A stretch of DNA of 35,991 bases, from the NCBI GenBank assembly GCA_028679185.1, contig JAJRBZ010000071.1, forward strand, positions 1-35,991. The letters run 5' to 3'. Source of the DNA: Methanoregula sp. GTDB lineage: Archaea; Halobacteriota; Methanomicrobia; Methanomicrobiales; Methanospirillaceae. This document shows positions 29,009-35,991 of this stretch, piece by piece (within the stretch, counting starts at the first letter, position 1; each line of letters starts with the position of its first letter). Under the pieces are notes generated by a model, which searched no databases, had not been told where the DNA came from, and worked only from the letters and a program-made list of their open reading frames with translations. A program made the position numbers and the translations under genes.

Positions 29009-30376
29009 ATGTCGGCCATACAGTATTTTCCCATACCTCCGGAATTGTTCGCACTTGCCTGCGAAACAGTCAGCAGGCGTGTTTCGCGGTTGCCTTTTTT
29101 AAGAAGTGATGTTATGGTCACTGGTGAGTTACTCGGTGTTGCTATGGAATCCCTTAATGCCGAATTTAAAAAAAAACTTGCACTTTATACACCTTCCAAC
29201 TCTGCCATAAAGACAGAAAACGGACTTGACTCGCGTATCGAAGAGCGATTAAGGATTTCGGGAAAAAAGGTCGTTCCTGTGATTACTGAGGTGCTCTGCA
29301 GTGCAGGTATTGCAGAAACAACTGAAATCACCAACCTGTTATCTCACCAGACCCGTACTGGAATCCGGCTCCTTCCCCCGTGGACCTGGCATACCGCATC
29401 AGGAAAAGTGCCAGCAATGAGGTATGAGGGATCGGTAAATGGCGATGAATCTTCACTGGCGTCCATGATGAGCATGTGTGCGGTATGTCGTACCGGAATT
29501 TTAAACCGGATTTTCGGAAAACAGCTGTTTGGCATTCCCCGAACGGAATTCTATTTGGAGTGTACCTATTGCGGTGCAAAATTTATCCCTGTAGGTACTC
29601 AGTTCCGGTTAGTATCCATTGCCACTTTCCGTGACCCTCTCTGGAAAAAACACCTCGATTATACGTTTCCTGCAGAGATGTGGTCAGCTATCGCCCGGGG
29701 CACCATTGGCTTCAGAAAAACAATCAAGGCGACAGCGGGAAAAACAACACTAAGCGCTTCCGGCAAATCATCCGATGGTAATCTGACGCAGCTGAAGGAT
29801 GGATCTCTGGCAGTGCCTTGTGGGGAAAAAACACTCTATTTCAAGCCGGTAAAACTTGATTTTATTGGAGGGATGAGGCAAGATTTCTTTGCCCGTGCAC
29901 AAAAACCCCTTCAGGAAATTTTAAAAAATCCTGCATACAGTCATCTGATTCCATTGGTAAATGCTAAGTATTCCAACTACGTGCTTATGAAATCCGGACT
30001 TTTTTTACGACAACTCAAAGAACGCCACGATCCGTTCTACCTCGAATTCCTTAACAATTACGGAGATGAAAAGTATGGCACGTTCCGGCTGGATGAATCA
30101 GATGACGGTGATAAAAAAGGTGTGCTTGTCATTGTTGTCAACCGGTCAATATATTATGCCGTCGATTGCCAGGTGTCCTTCCGTATCACAATCAACAACG
30201 CATTAGGGAGGATTTCTCCCGAGGACTGTTTCCTTGGCGGGGATAGCAACCGCTGCCGGATAAATGCTCTCATCAGCAATAACAGGAATGATGCTGGTAT
30301 CTGTATCCACAGATGCGAAAAGGAAGATGAAAGGGTGCTCATCACTGAACAGCTGAAAGGGATTATCTCCAAATGA
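29009..30376 (+). CDS. Unrecognised protein with central zinc-ribbon-like cysteines (455 aa)
   Basis: A 455-residue soluble protein that I do not recognise. Four cysteines in two CxxC pairs, C157/C160 (CAVC) and C185/C188 (CTYC), sit 25 residues apart in the middle and probably bind one zinc. The N-terminal 110 residues are helical. The C-terminal half mixes strands and helices (LKDGSLAVPCGEKTLYFKPV, then FFARAQKPLQEILKNPAYSH). No signal peptide, TM helix or catalytic motif is evident. It starts at ATG 29009. A second Cys-pair protein follows 111 nt downstream on the same strand, so the two may act together. Confidence 0.65.
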   Translation: MSAIQYFPIPPELFALACETVSRRVSRLPFLRSDVMVTGELLGVAMESLNAEFKKKLALYTPSNSAIKTENGLDSRIEERLRISGKKVVPVITEVLCSAGIAETTEITNLLSHQTRTGIRLLPPWTWHTASGKVPAMRYEGSVNGDESSLASMMSMCAVCRTGILNRIFGKQLFGIPRTEFYLECTYCGAKFIPVGTQFRLVSIATFRDPLWKKHLDYTFPAEMWSAIARGTIGFRKTIKATAGKTTLSASGKSSDGNLTQLKDGSLAVPCGEKTLYFKPVKLDFIGGMRQDFFARAQKPLQEILKNPAYSHLIPLVNAKYSNYVLMKSGLFLRQLKERHDPFYLEFLNNYGDEKYGTFRLDESDDGDKKGVLVIVVNRSIYYAVDCQVSFRITINNALGRISPEDCFLGGDSNRCRINALISNNRNDAGICIHRCEKEDERVLITEQLKGIISK

Positions 30377-30487
30377 TGACAAATAATAATTACGCAGGAG
30401 CTATATCGATGCCGATCAGAGAATTTTTCATATCTAATGAGAACATTATAGTTATCCACTCTGGATACCGGAAAAGGGAGCTCACCG

Positions 30488-31852
30488 ATGAAATGCCCTC
30501 ATTGCGGAATGAATATACGGGATAACATAGATGTTTGTGGCTATTGTGGCGGAAAAATAGTACAAGAATCAGAGAAATCTCCCTCTGCTACGGGTAAAGC
30601 TGATCTTTCCGGTAGCAGTATGGTGCAAAAGGGGGAAGGGCAGCAGGAAGATCCTGAAGCAGAAGAAGAAGGAGGAATCTCTGTTTACCTGCAACCTGGA
30701 GAGCAGGTACTCATTGGTTCGCTTAATATTGCAGTTAAAAAATTTTTTTTCCATGCTTACCTTACAAACCAGCGAATCTTTTTAATCGATACGCAGGAGA
30801 AAAAGGTCAAGGTTACGGCAAAAGATATTCCGCGTGATACGATTGCCGGCAGCATTATCGAGTTTTCAGAAAGTTCGGATCCCGTTCTGGTTCTGTCCCT
30901 TAAATCCACTGATGATGAAATCAAGACCATGAAACTCATTTTTATCCAGAATGGCATGGACCGGTCTGACGAGATCGATGAATGGATAACGCTTCTCCAT
31001 GAAGAAGACCAAGTAAAAGAATCATTGGTACAGCCAGCTGGTGAACCTTCAGAACCACTGGAAATGGCTATACCTGTTGAGCGGGAAAAGCCCCCTCAAA
31101 AACAGGAACTGCAACCAAAAAGAAAACCAGGCAAAGACCACGAAAAACAACCACCGGTCAAACGTCATATCCTTCTCCATAAAGTGCAGGAGCAGGAGTA
31201 TGAGGTTGAGGAACCATCCCGCCCCCCGCGACGTGCACAGGTCCGGGAGGTACCCGATAAGCTCAAAAAACCGGATGAAGTCCTTGAATCAGAAATGGGG
31301 ACGCCTCCCATGAGAAAGGCGGATATTCAACCGGTGCGCAAACATGAAGTGCAATCGGCTATGAAAGTCGCAATGAAAAATGCAATGCATCCACTTAAAT
31401 CCTCATCGTTTCAGACCGTGAAAAGGCCGGTAACAGAACCGGCGTCGATACCTGAAAAAGCACCCGAAACGGAAGAATCGACACAAATCCCCGGCCATCC
31501 CGTAATCAAGGGAAAAGTCCAGAGAGCACCAGCTCACGATGAAGGAGCTGAAATGCCCTCGTTTTGTCAAAACTGCGGGAAAAAACTCCCTCCAGCAGCA
31601 AACTTCTGTCCCGGGTGTGGAACAAAACTGGGAACGTACAGGACCATCTCAGATGACAGAATTCCGGAATACTCCCATGAAAAGAAAGGAACTCATCATG
31701 ATGAACCTGTCCGTGAGAAGAAAGGAACTGCCCATAAAGAGAGCATCGATGAGGAAGATATGGAGGATGAGACCCAGGTATCGACCAAGCTTCCCGCAAA
31801 AAAACCAAAGAGAAGCGAAATGACGATTCTCCACAAATTCCTCAGACGATAA
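30488..31852 (+). CDS. Zinc ribbon - PH-like domain - zinc ribbon protein (454 aa)
   Basis: A 454-residue soluble multidomain protein. The N-terminal zinc ribbon has C3/C6 and C17/C20 (MKCPHCGMNI, DVCGYCGGK). At about residues 58-178 there is a PH-like domain of the short bacterial/archaeal type (LQPGEQVLIGSLNIAV, then AYLTNQRIFLIDTQEKKVK). A Pro/Lys/Glu-rich, probably disordered linker spans about 180-350. A second zinc ribbon follows at 356-386 (C360, C363, C374, C377), then a charged tail. PH-like domains of this kind often bind lipids or proteins; the role here is unknown. GGGAG lies 8 nt before the ATG. A possible 38-codon frame (30409-30525) overlaps its start. Confidence 0.72.
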   Translation: MKCPHCGMNIRDNIDVCGYCGGKIVQESEKSPSATGKADLSGSSMVQKGEGQQEDPEAEEEGGISVYLQPGEQVLIGSLNIAVKKFFFHAYLTNQRIFLIDTQEKKVKVTAKDIPRDTIAGSIIEFSESSDPVLVLSLKSTDDEIKTMKLIFIQNGMDRSDEIDEWITLLHEEDQVKESLVQPAGEPSEPLEMAIPVEREKPPQKQELQPKRKPGKDHEKQPPVKRHILLHKVQEQEYEVEEPSRPPRRAQVREVPDKLKKPDEVLESEMGTPPMRKADIQPVRKHEVQSAMKVAMKNAMHPLKSSSFQTVKRPVTEPASIPEKAPETEESTQIPGHPVIKGKVQRAPAHDEGAEMPSFCQNCGKKLPPAANFCPGCGTKLGTYRTISDDRIPEYSHEKKGTHHDEPVREKKGTAHKESIDEEDMEDETQVSTKLPAKKPKRSEMTILHKFLRR

Positions 31853-31997
31853 CTCAGTTTTTTAACTCCTTTTTCAAGAACGTTCTAATGATAACGGACT
31901 TTTTCAGGTTGGACGCAAAGGTTGAGAATCGTAAAATGCTGCCGATCTGCATTCAGTTCAGTTTGAATATTGAGAACATCAATGATGCCGGACGTGC

Positions 31998-32005
31998 TAT
32001 ATAAA
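31998..32005 (+). promoter_or_regulatory. TATA box for the mat-his operon
   Basis: TATATAAA lies about 105 nt upstream of ATG 32105, giving a predicted leader of about 77 nt. GAGG at 32094-32097 is the likely SD. I recognise no riboswitch in the leader. Confidence 0.4.
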
Positions 32006-32104
32006 TTACTGTGAATCATAAAAAAACAAAAAACTATTGTATATTAGAAATCGTTATATGAATTCCAGTTCCTGTTAATAGTACGCATTATTACGAGGAA
32101 ATCA

Positions 32105-33307
32105 ATGAAGAGAAATATCCGGATTGAAGCTTTAGCACAGATTCCTTTGGAGAAACAACAAATTGAACTTGTCGAGCGCAAATGTCTCGGTCATCCCGAC
32201 AGTATCGCGGATGGCATTGCAGAATCAATCAGCAGGGCGCTCTGTAAGGAATATCTCGAAGAGTTTGGCGCAGTCCTGCACCACAACACGGACCAGGGTG
32301 AAATCGTAGCCGGCGAATCCAACCCAAAGTTCGGCGGGGGTAAGGTTATACGGCCTATTTTTATCCTGATTGACGGTCGTGCAACAAAACGATTCAATGA
32401 CGTATCTATTCCTACTGATGCGATTGCAGTTGAAGCAACAAGGAATTATCTCCGCACCCATTTCAAGACCTTAAACATGGAACGGGATGTCATTATGGAC
32501 TGCCGCCTGGGGACAGGATCGACCGATCTCCAGGATGTATTCAAGCCTCACAACGGAAGAGTTCCCCGGGCGAATGATACTTCATTCGGTGTCGGACATG
32601 CCCCGTTTTCTGATGTTGAAACTATTATTAAGAACGTCAGTGATTTTATTGATGACAAACTGCGACTGAAGTATCCCGCGATAGGGCAGGATATCAAAAT
32701 CATGGGACTGCGCGACGGGAACACTATCACCCTGACTGTTGCCTGTGCAATTATCGACAGGTACTGTGCAGATATCCAGCAATACACAGAATACATGGAG
32801 ATCCTCAAAGAACAGATCGGCAGGGTAGCCAAAAAGAGCACGAAGCGCAAGGTGGTTGTCCATCTCAATACGGGTGATAACATCAGGAATGACAGCATCT
32901 ACCTGACCGTTACCGGCACCTCTGCTGAAATGGGCGATGACGGGTCAGTCGGACGCGGAAACCGCTGCAACGGGCTTATCACTCCCAACCGCCCGATGAG
33001 CATGGAGGCGACGAGCGGGAAGAATCCGATCAACCATGTCGGCAAGATCTATAACCTGCTTTCGACGCAGATTGCCACCGACTGTGTAGAACAGGTTGAG
33101 GGGATTGATGAGATGTATGTCCGTCTCCTATCCCAGATCGGACAGCCCATTGACCGCCCGCTTGTGGCAAGTGTACAGGTACTGCCCGTGGAAGGTGTCA
33201 AAATGCAGAATATCAAGGGTGAAATTGAGGGGATTGTTGATCACTGGCTCGAGAATGTAACTGATATTACCGATAGAGCAATCCGCGGCGAGCTCAAGAC
33301 GTTCTGA
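32105..33307 (+). CDS. mat: S-adenosylmethionine synthetase, archaeal type
   Basis: A 400-residue archaeal-class methionine adenosyltransferase, making SAM from methionine and ATP. Family motifs are [18 protein letters not shown] near the N-terminus, [20 protein letters not shown], and [20 protein letters not shown] followed by [20 protein letters not shown]. Length is exactly that of the archaeal family, which is very divergent from bacterial MetK. GAGG lies 7 nt upstream. hisG begins 6 nt after its stop, so it heads an operon with hisG-hisA-hisB; SAM and histidine synthesis both consume ATP. Confidence 0.95.
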   Translation: MKRNIRIEALAQIPLEKQQIELVERKCLGHPDSIADGIAESISRALCKEYLEEFGAVLHHNTDQGEIVAGESNPKFGGGKVIRPIFILIDGRATKRFNDVSIPTDAIAVEATRNYLRTHFKTLNMERDVIMDCRLGTGSTDLQDVFKPHNGRVPRANDTSFGVGHAPFSDVETIIKNVSDFIDDKLRLKYPAIGQDIKIMGLRDGNTITLTVACAIIDRYCADIQQYTEYMEILKEQIGRVAKKSTKRKVVVHLNTGDNIRNDSIYLTVTGTSAEMGDDGSVGRGNRCNGLITPNRPMSMEATSGKNPINHVGKIYNLLSTQIATDCVEQVEGIDEMYVRLLSQIGQPIDRPLVASVQVLPVEGVKMQNIKGEIEGIVDHWLENVTDITDRAIRGELKTF

Positions 33308-33313
33308 ACGCTT

Positions 33314-34228
33314 ATGGCAAAACAGGTTAAATACAGCAAGAAAAAAACTACACCCGCTCCTTTTTCATCGATTGTCCGGCTTGCAATTCCCAACAAAGGC
33401 AGGATCGCAGCACCAATTATGGATCTTATCGAAAAGAGCGGGCTCCACTTTCCTGAAATCGGGGAACGGCGGTTGATTACAAAGACACTCGACCCTCAAG
33501 TAGAAATCCTGTTTGCCCGGCCAATTGATATACCCGAATACGTTGCAACAGGTGCAGCTGATCTCGGAATCACCGGTCATGATATGGTGGTTGAACGGGA
33601 GTCTCACGTAAAAGAGCTCCTGGATTTACAGTCAGGAAAGGCAAAACTTGTACTTGCGGTGCATGAAGATTCATCGATTACATCAGTGCAACAACTCAAC
33701 GGGATGAAAGTTGCCACTGAATTTCCGGTGATTACAAAAGCGTTTTTCGCGAAACACAATACGAGTATCAAAGTTGTTCTTGTCGGGGGAGCATGTGAGG
33801 CAACCCCGCACCTCGGTATCGCTGATGCGATCGTTGACCTTTCGAGTTCGGGAACAACCTTAAAGACCAACCGTCTCCGAATTATCGATGAGGTAATGGA
33901 GACTTCCACACATCTAATCGCAAATAAAGAATCACTACGGACAAAAAGAGAGAAGATTGATGAGATTTACCTTGCTCTGGAAAGTGTCATCCGGGCTCGC
34001 GGACAGTGTTATCTGATGATGAATGTAAAGAGGACTTCCCTTGATGCAATAAAACATGTGCTACCCGGACTTTCCGGCCCCACAGTTATGGATGTTGCTT
34101 CAAATGAAAACCTCGTCGCCGTTCACGCAGTCGTAAACGAGGAACGGGTCTACTCCTTAATTAACTCGCTGAAGCGTGCAGGTGCAAAGGACATTCTTGT
34201 CATGGCGATCCAAAGAATGATACGCTGA
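33314..34228 (+). CDS. hisG: ATP phosphoribosyltransferase, long form
   Basis: A 304-residue HisG of the long form, catalysing the first, feedback-controlled step of histidine synthesis (ATP + PRPP). The catalytic part covers about residues 20-220, starting [20 protein letters not shown]. The PRPP loop is [16 protein letters not shown]. The C-terminal HisG_C regulatory domain (about 225-304) means no HisZ is needed. An extra Lys-rich N-terminus ([18 protein letters not shown]) precedes the usual start, but no internal Met supports a shorter start. It lies between mat and hisA with gaps of 6 and 5 nt. Confidence 0.93.
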   Translation: MAKQVKYSKKKTTPAPFSSIVRLAIPNKGRIAAPIMDLIEKSGLHFPEIGERRLITKTLDPQVEILFARPIDIPEYVATGAADLGITGHDMVVERESHVKELLDLQSGKAKLVLAVHEDSSITSVQQLNGMKVATEFPVITKAFFAKHNTSIKVVLVGGACEATPHLGIADAIVDLSSSGTTLKTNRLRIIDEVMETSTHLIANKESLRTKREKIDEIYLALESVIRARGQCYLMMNVKRTSLDAIKHVLPGLSGPTVMDVASNENLVAVHAVVNEERVYSLINSLKRAGAKDILVMAIQRMIR

Positions 34229-34233
34229 TTCTT

Positions 34234-34944
34234 ATGCGCATATTTCCTGCTGTTGATATCCTCGGAGGGCGGTGTGTCCAGCTGGTTCAGGGAAAGCGTG
34301 AGAGTGCGACGGAGTTTGGAGATCCGTTAAGCTGTGCAACCCGCTGGCTCGACCAGGGTGCAGATGCTCTTCATGTAGTGAACCTTGATGGAGCATTCGG
34401 GAACTGCTCAAAAAATGCTGAGCTCATTAAAGATATTATCAAAAAAACCGGTGCCGAGATAGAGCTGGGAGGGGGTATCCGTTCACTGGATGATGCCACA
34501 CACTGGCTGAATACCGGAGTTTCGAGGATCATCATTTCAACCCTTGCTACGAGCGAGCCGGAGAGCATCCAAATTATTGCGGATGAGTTTGGCAGCGAGC
34601 ACGTTATGGCGGGTGTCGATGCAAAAGGCGGGCAGATCGCGATCCATGGATGGCAGCACACGGCAGGGGACTATCTTGACTGGGCACGGCGCTTCGAGGA
34701 ACTGGGTGCAGGATCACTCCTTTACACCAACGTGGATGTGGAAGGACTTCAGCAGGGGGTCATATTCGAGCCGGTCAGGCGCCTGATTAAAAATGTGCAT
34801 ATTCCCGTTGTTGTTGCCGGGGGTGTCTCATCTCGATTGGACGTTGCTGGTCTGAGGGATGCAGGGGCTTTCGCAGCGGTTCTCGGTTCTGCTCTTTACA
34901 GCGGGAAGATTACCCTTATAGATGCACTGGAGGAATGTCAATGA
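34234..34944 (+). CDS. hisA: ProFAR isomerase
   Basis: A 236-residue TIM-barrel enzyme of histidine synthesis, isomerising ProFAR to PRFAR by an Amadori reaction. The start has the phosphate-binding/catalytic [17 protein letters not shown] with the general-base Asp. The second catalytic Asp is in [16 protein letters not shown], and phosphate loops are [12 protein letters not shown] and [12 protein letters not shown]. Length is standard. It overlaps hisB by 10 nt. Confidence 0.94.
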   Translation: MRIFPAVDILGGRCVQLVQGKRESATEFGDPLSCATRWLDQGADALHVVNLDGAFGNCSKNAELIKDIIKKTGAEIELGGGIRSLDDATHWLNTGVSRIIISTLATSEPESIQIIADEFGSEHVMAGVDAKGGQIAIHGWQHTAGDYLDWARRFEELGAGSLLYTNVDVEGLQQGVIFEPVRRLIKNVHIPVVVAGGVSSRLDVAGLRDAGAFAAVLGSALYSGKITLIDALEECQ

Positions 34945-35522
34945 GGAATGTAAGTATTAAGAGGGAGACTAAAGAAACGAATATTTCGATCAAACTGAAC
35001 CCTGATGGAAGCGGAAAGGTATCAGTTGACAGCGGCGTGCCGTTTTTTGATCACATGCTTACTGCTATGGCAAAGCATGGGGGATTGGATCTCACCTGCG
35101 TCGCCAAAGGTGATCTCGGTGTAGATTGCCATCATACCATAGAAGATATCGGGATAGTTCTTGGGGATGCAGTCAAGCAGGCAATCGGTGAGGGGCATGG
35201 TATCCAGCGTTTCGCTCACGCCATTATACCCATGGATGAGTCATTGGCAACTGTGGCGCTCGATTGCGGGGGCAGGGGATATGTTGTCTTTAGCGGGACC
35301 TTTGGAAACAGAACTATCGGGACAATTCCGGTTGATATCTTTGAGCATTTTCTCTACAGTTTGTGTACCCGTGCCGGTATAACCTCACACATTATGTTTT
35401 CCGGGAAGAACGATCATCACAAGTGCGAAGCAGTGTTTAAGGCATTCGGGATTGCCCTGGGGCAGGCTCTCACCATAAGCAGGGATAAAAAAACGATAAG
35501 AAGTACAAAGGGGAAGTTTTAA
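34935..35522 (+). CDS. hisB: Imidazoleglycerol-phosphate dehydratase
   Basis: A 195-residue monofunctional IGP dehydratase, a Mn-dependent enzyme of histidine synthesis. The metal-binding histidine motifs are intact: [38 protein letters not shown] and [17 protein letters not shown]. Length matches the stand-alone enzyme, without the phosphatase domain of E. coli HisB. It is the last gene of the mat-hisGAB operon and is followed by a T-run. Confidence 0.95.
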   Translation: MSMRNVSIKRETKETNISIKLNPDGSGKVSVDSGVPFFDHMLTAMAKHGGLDLTCVAKGDLGVDCHHTIEDIGIVLGDAVKQAIGEGHGIQRFAHAIIPMDESLATVALDCGGRGYVVFSGTFGNRTIGTIPVDIFEHFLYSLCTRAGITSHIMFSGKNDHHKCEAVFKAFGIALGQALTISRDKKTIRSTKGKF

Positions 35523-35525
35523 TCA

Positions 35526-35533
35526 TTTTTTTA
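35526..35533 (+). terminator. T-run after hisB
   Basis: A seven-T run begins a few nt after the hisB stop, a simple archaeal termination signal. Confidence 0.45.
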
Positions 35534-35634
35534 GAAATGGTATATTATTTGATGCGTTACCATAAAAATCGTATTTACTCCATGTACAGGATTATTTCGT
35601 TCATCTGAGCTCGAATATTGAGATGCGATAACGC

Positions 35635-35642
35635 TTATATAT
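35635..35642 (+). promoter_or_regulatory. Orphan TATA box with no gene downstream
   Basis: TTATATAT is a strong TATA box on the plus strand, predicting transcription from about 35665. No plus-strand frame follows before the convergent histone gene at 35836. It may drive a small non-coding RNA; ATGATGG at about 35657-35663 resembles a C box, but I could not find a clear D box. Confidence 0.3.
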
Positions 35643-35835
35643 CAGATTGCGGGCAATGATGGTGCTGGATGTGAGATTCGGGTAATCATTCTTGTCTGTT
35701 TTTGGATTCAGGAGTCATGTTTACTGTCCGGATATGTCAAGATCAGATGAGACAACAGGAAAAGCAACAGTATTAAAATTATTGCATGAAAACAGAGATT
35801 TAAGAGTTACGTATCGATGAGAAAAAGAGTTGATT

Positions 35836-35991
35836 TTAAGACTTTGAAGCCAGATCAACATCTTCTTTTTTGATTGTCTTTCTTCCCGCATGCTCAGCAA
35901 GCTTGTTTGCTTCCTTGGTGAGCTGTGCGATATACTTCTCTGCCTTGACCACAAGGGCTTCTGCTGCATCGCTGCCGACTCTTTCGGCTCC
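35836..35991 (-). CDS. Archaeal histone, partial (C-terminal 51 residues)
   Basis: The 3' part of an archaeal HMf-type histone; the start lies beyond the right edge. The visible 51 residues begin GAERVGSDAAEALVVKAEKY and end with LAEHAGRKTIKKEDVDLAS, which match loop 1, the long helix alpha2, loop 2 and helix alpha3 of the histone fold. The R-K-T of loop 2 (AGRKTI) contacts DNA in characterised archaeal histones. The stop TAA is at 35836-35838. It converges on the mat-his operon. Confidence 0.9.
   Translation of the reverse strand, partial: GAERVGSDAAEALVVKAEKYIAQLTKEANKLAEHAGRKTIKKEDVDLASKS

Noticed and set aside
32006-32104. SAM riboswitch in the mat leader
   Set aside because: The AT-rich leader shows no multi-helix junction or conserved SAM-binding core that I could recognise.
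1-35991. CRISPR arrays
   Set aside because: I found no regularly spaced direct repeats of 20-40 bp with unique spacers; the only direct repeats are the att pair and the 42-bp interspersed pair.

Overview
The window is chromosomal DNA from a methanogenic archaeon, most likely Methanomicrobiales (a Methanoregula-like genus is my best guess from gene content; I could not run a phylogeny). Archaeal markers are GatD/GatE, the archaeal-type S-adenosylmethionine synthetase, ribosomal protein L10e, Dph6, DUF2070, UPF0212, an archaeal histone at the right edge, and TATA boxes 23-28 nt upstream of start codons that lack a Shine-Dalgarno (SD) sequence, which indicates leaderless mRNAs. The ferredoxin-dependent 2-oxoglutarate oxidoreductase with SucCD and split fumarase fits the partial TCA pathway of methanogens.

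1-5345: accessory region. A Xer-type recombinase (153-1070) and a tiny basic ORF precede a tRNA-Gln gene (1931-2003). The last 17 bases of the tRNA plus one more base (18 bp, 1987-2004) recur exactly at 5100-5117. This is the signature of an element of about 3.1 kb integrated at the tRNA 3' end. It holds a small membrane methyltransferase, a zinc-ribbon-like miniprotein, a two-helix membrane protein, a gene fragment, a RelB/RelE-like toxin-antitoxin pair with a palindromic operator, a tRNA-like relic and GC-rich non-coding DNA. It has no integrase of its own. A truncated reading frame sits just beyond the right boundary.

5380-8070: a CNNM/CBS-domain transporter-like protein, a two-helix K+ channel-like protein, an interspersed repeat also found beside the att copy, and the decayed 3' end of an IS605/IS1341-type tnpB gene with a possible right-end hairpin.

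8091-12621 (minus strand): a tightly packed run, in transcription order: small helical protein, nitroreductase, UPF0212, PfkB-family kinase, Dph6 and DUF2070. 12765-18313 (minus strand): HTH regulator, argH, gatD, gatE and an RGG-rich small protein (DUF5350-like). gatDE makes Gln-tRNA(Gln), the product needed for the tRNA encoded at 1931.

18330-21156: a structured intergenic region with several inverted repeats separates the HTH regulator from a divergent ABC uptake system (lipoprotein, permease, ATPase). The transporter genes look more C/G-ending in codon use than the core genes.

21278-28660: L10e with an unusual low-complexity C-terminal tail of about 84 residues, about 500 nt of unexplained intergenic DNA, split class I fumarase, then korDABC-sucCD with start/stop overlaps. 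Together these interconvert malate/fumarate and succinate/succinyl-CoA/2-oxoglutarate.

28661-35991: a small frameshifted frame, two unrecognised zinc-binding proteins (one zinc ribbon/PH-like/zinc ribbon), an operon of mat-hisG-hisA-hisB, an orphan TATA box, and the 3' part of an archaeal histone gene running off the window.

The best candidates for something new are the integrase-less tRNA-Gln element, the L10e tail, the regulator/argH/gatDE locus with its operator-like palindromes facing the ABC transporter, and the unrecognised zinc-protein pair at 29009-31852. None of these amounts to a demonstrated new system.
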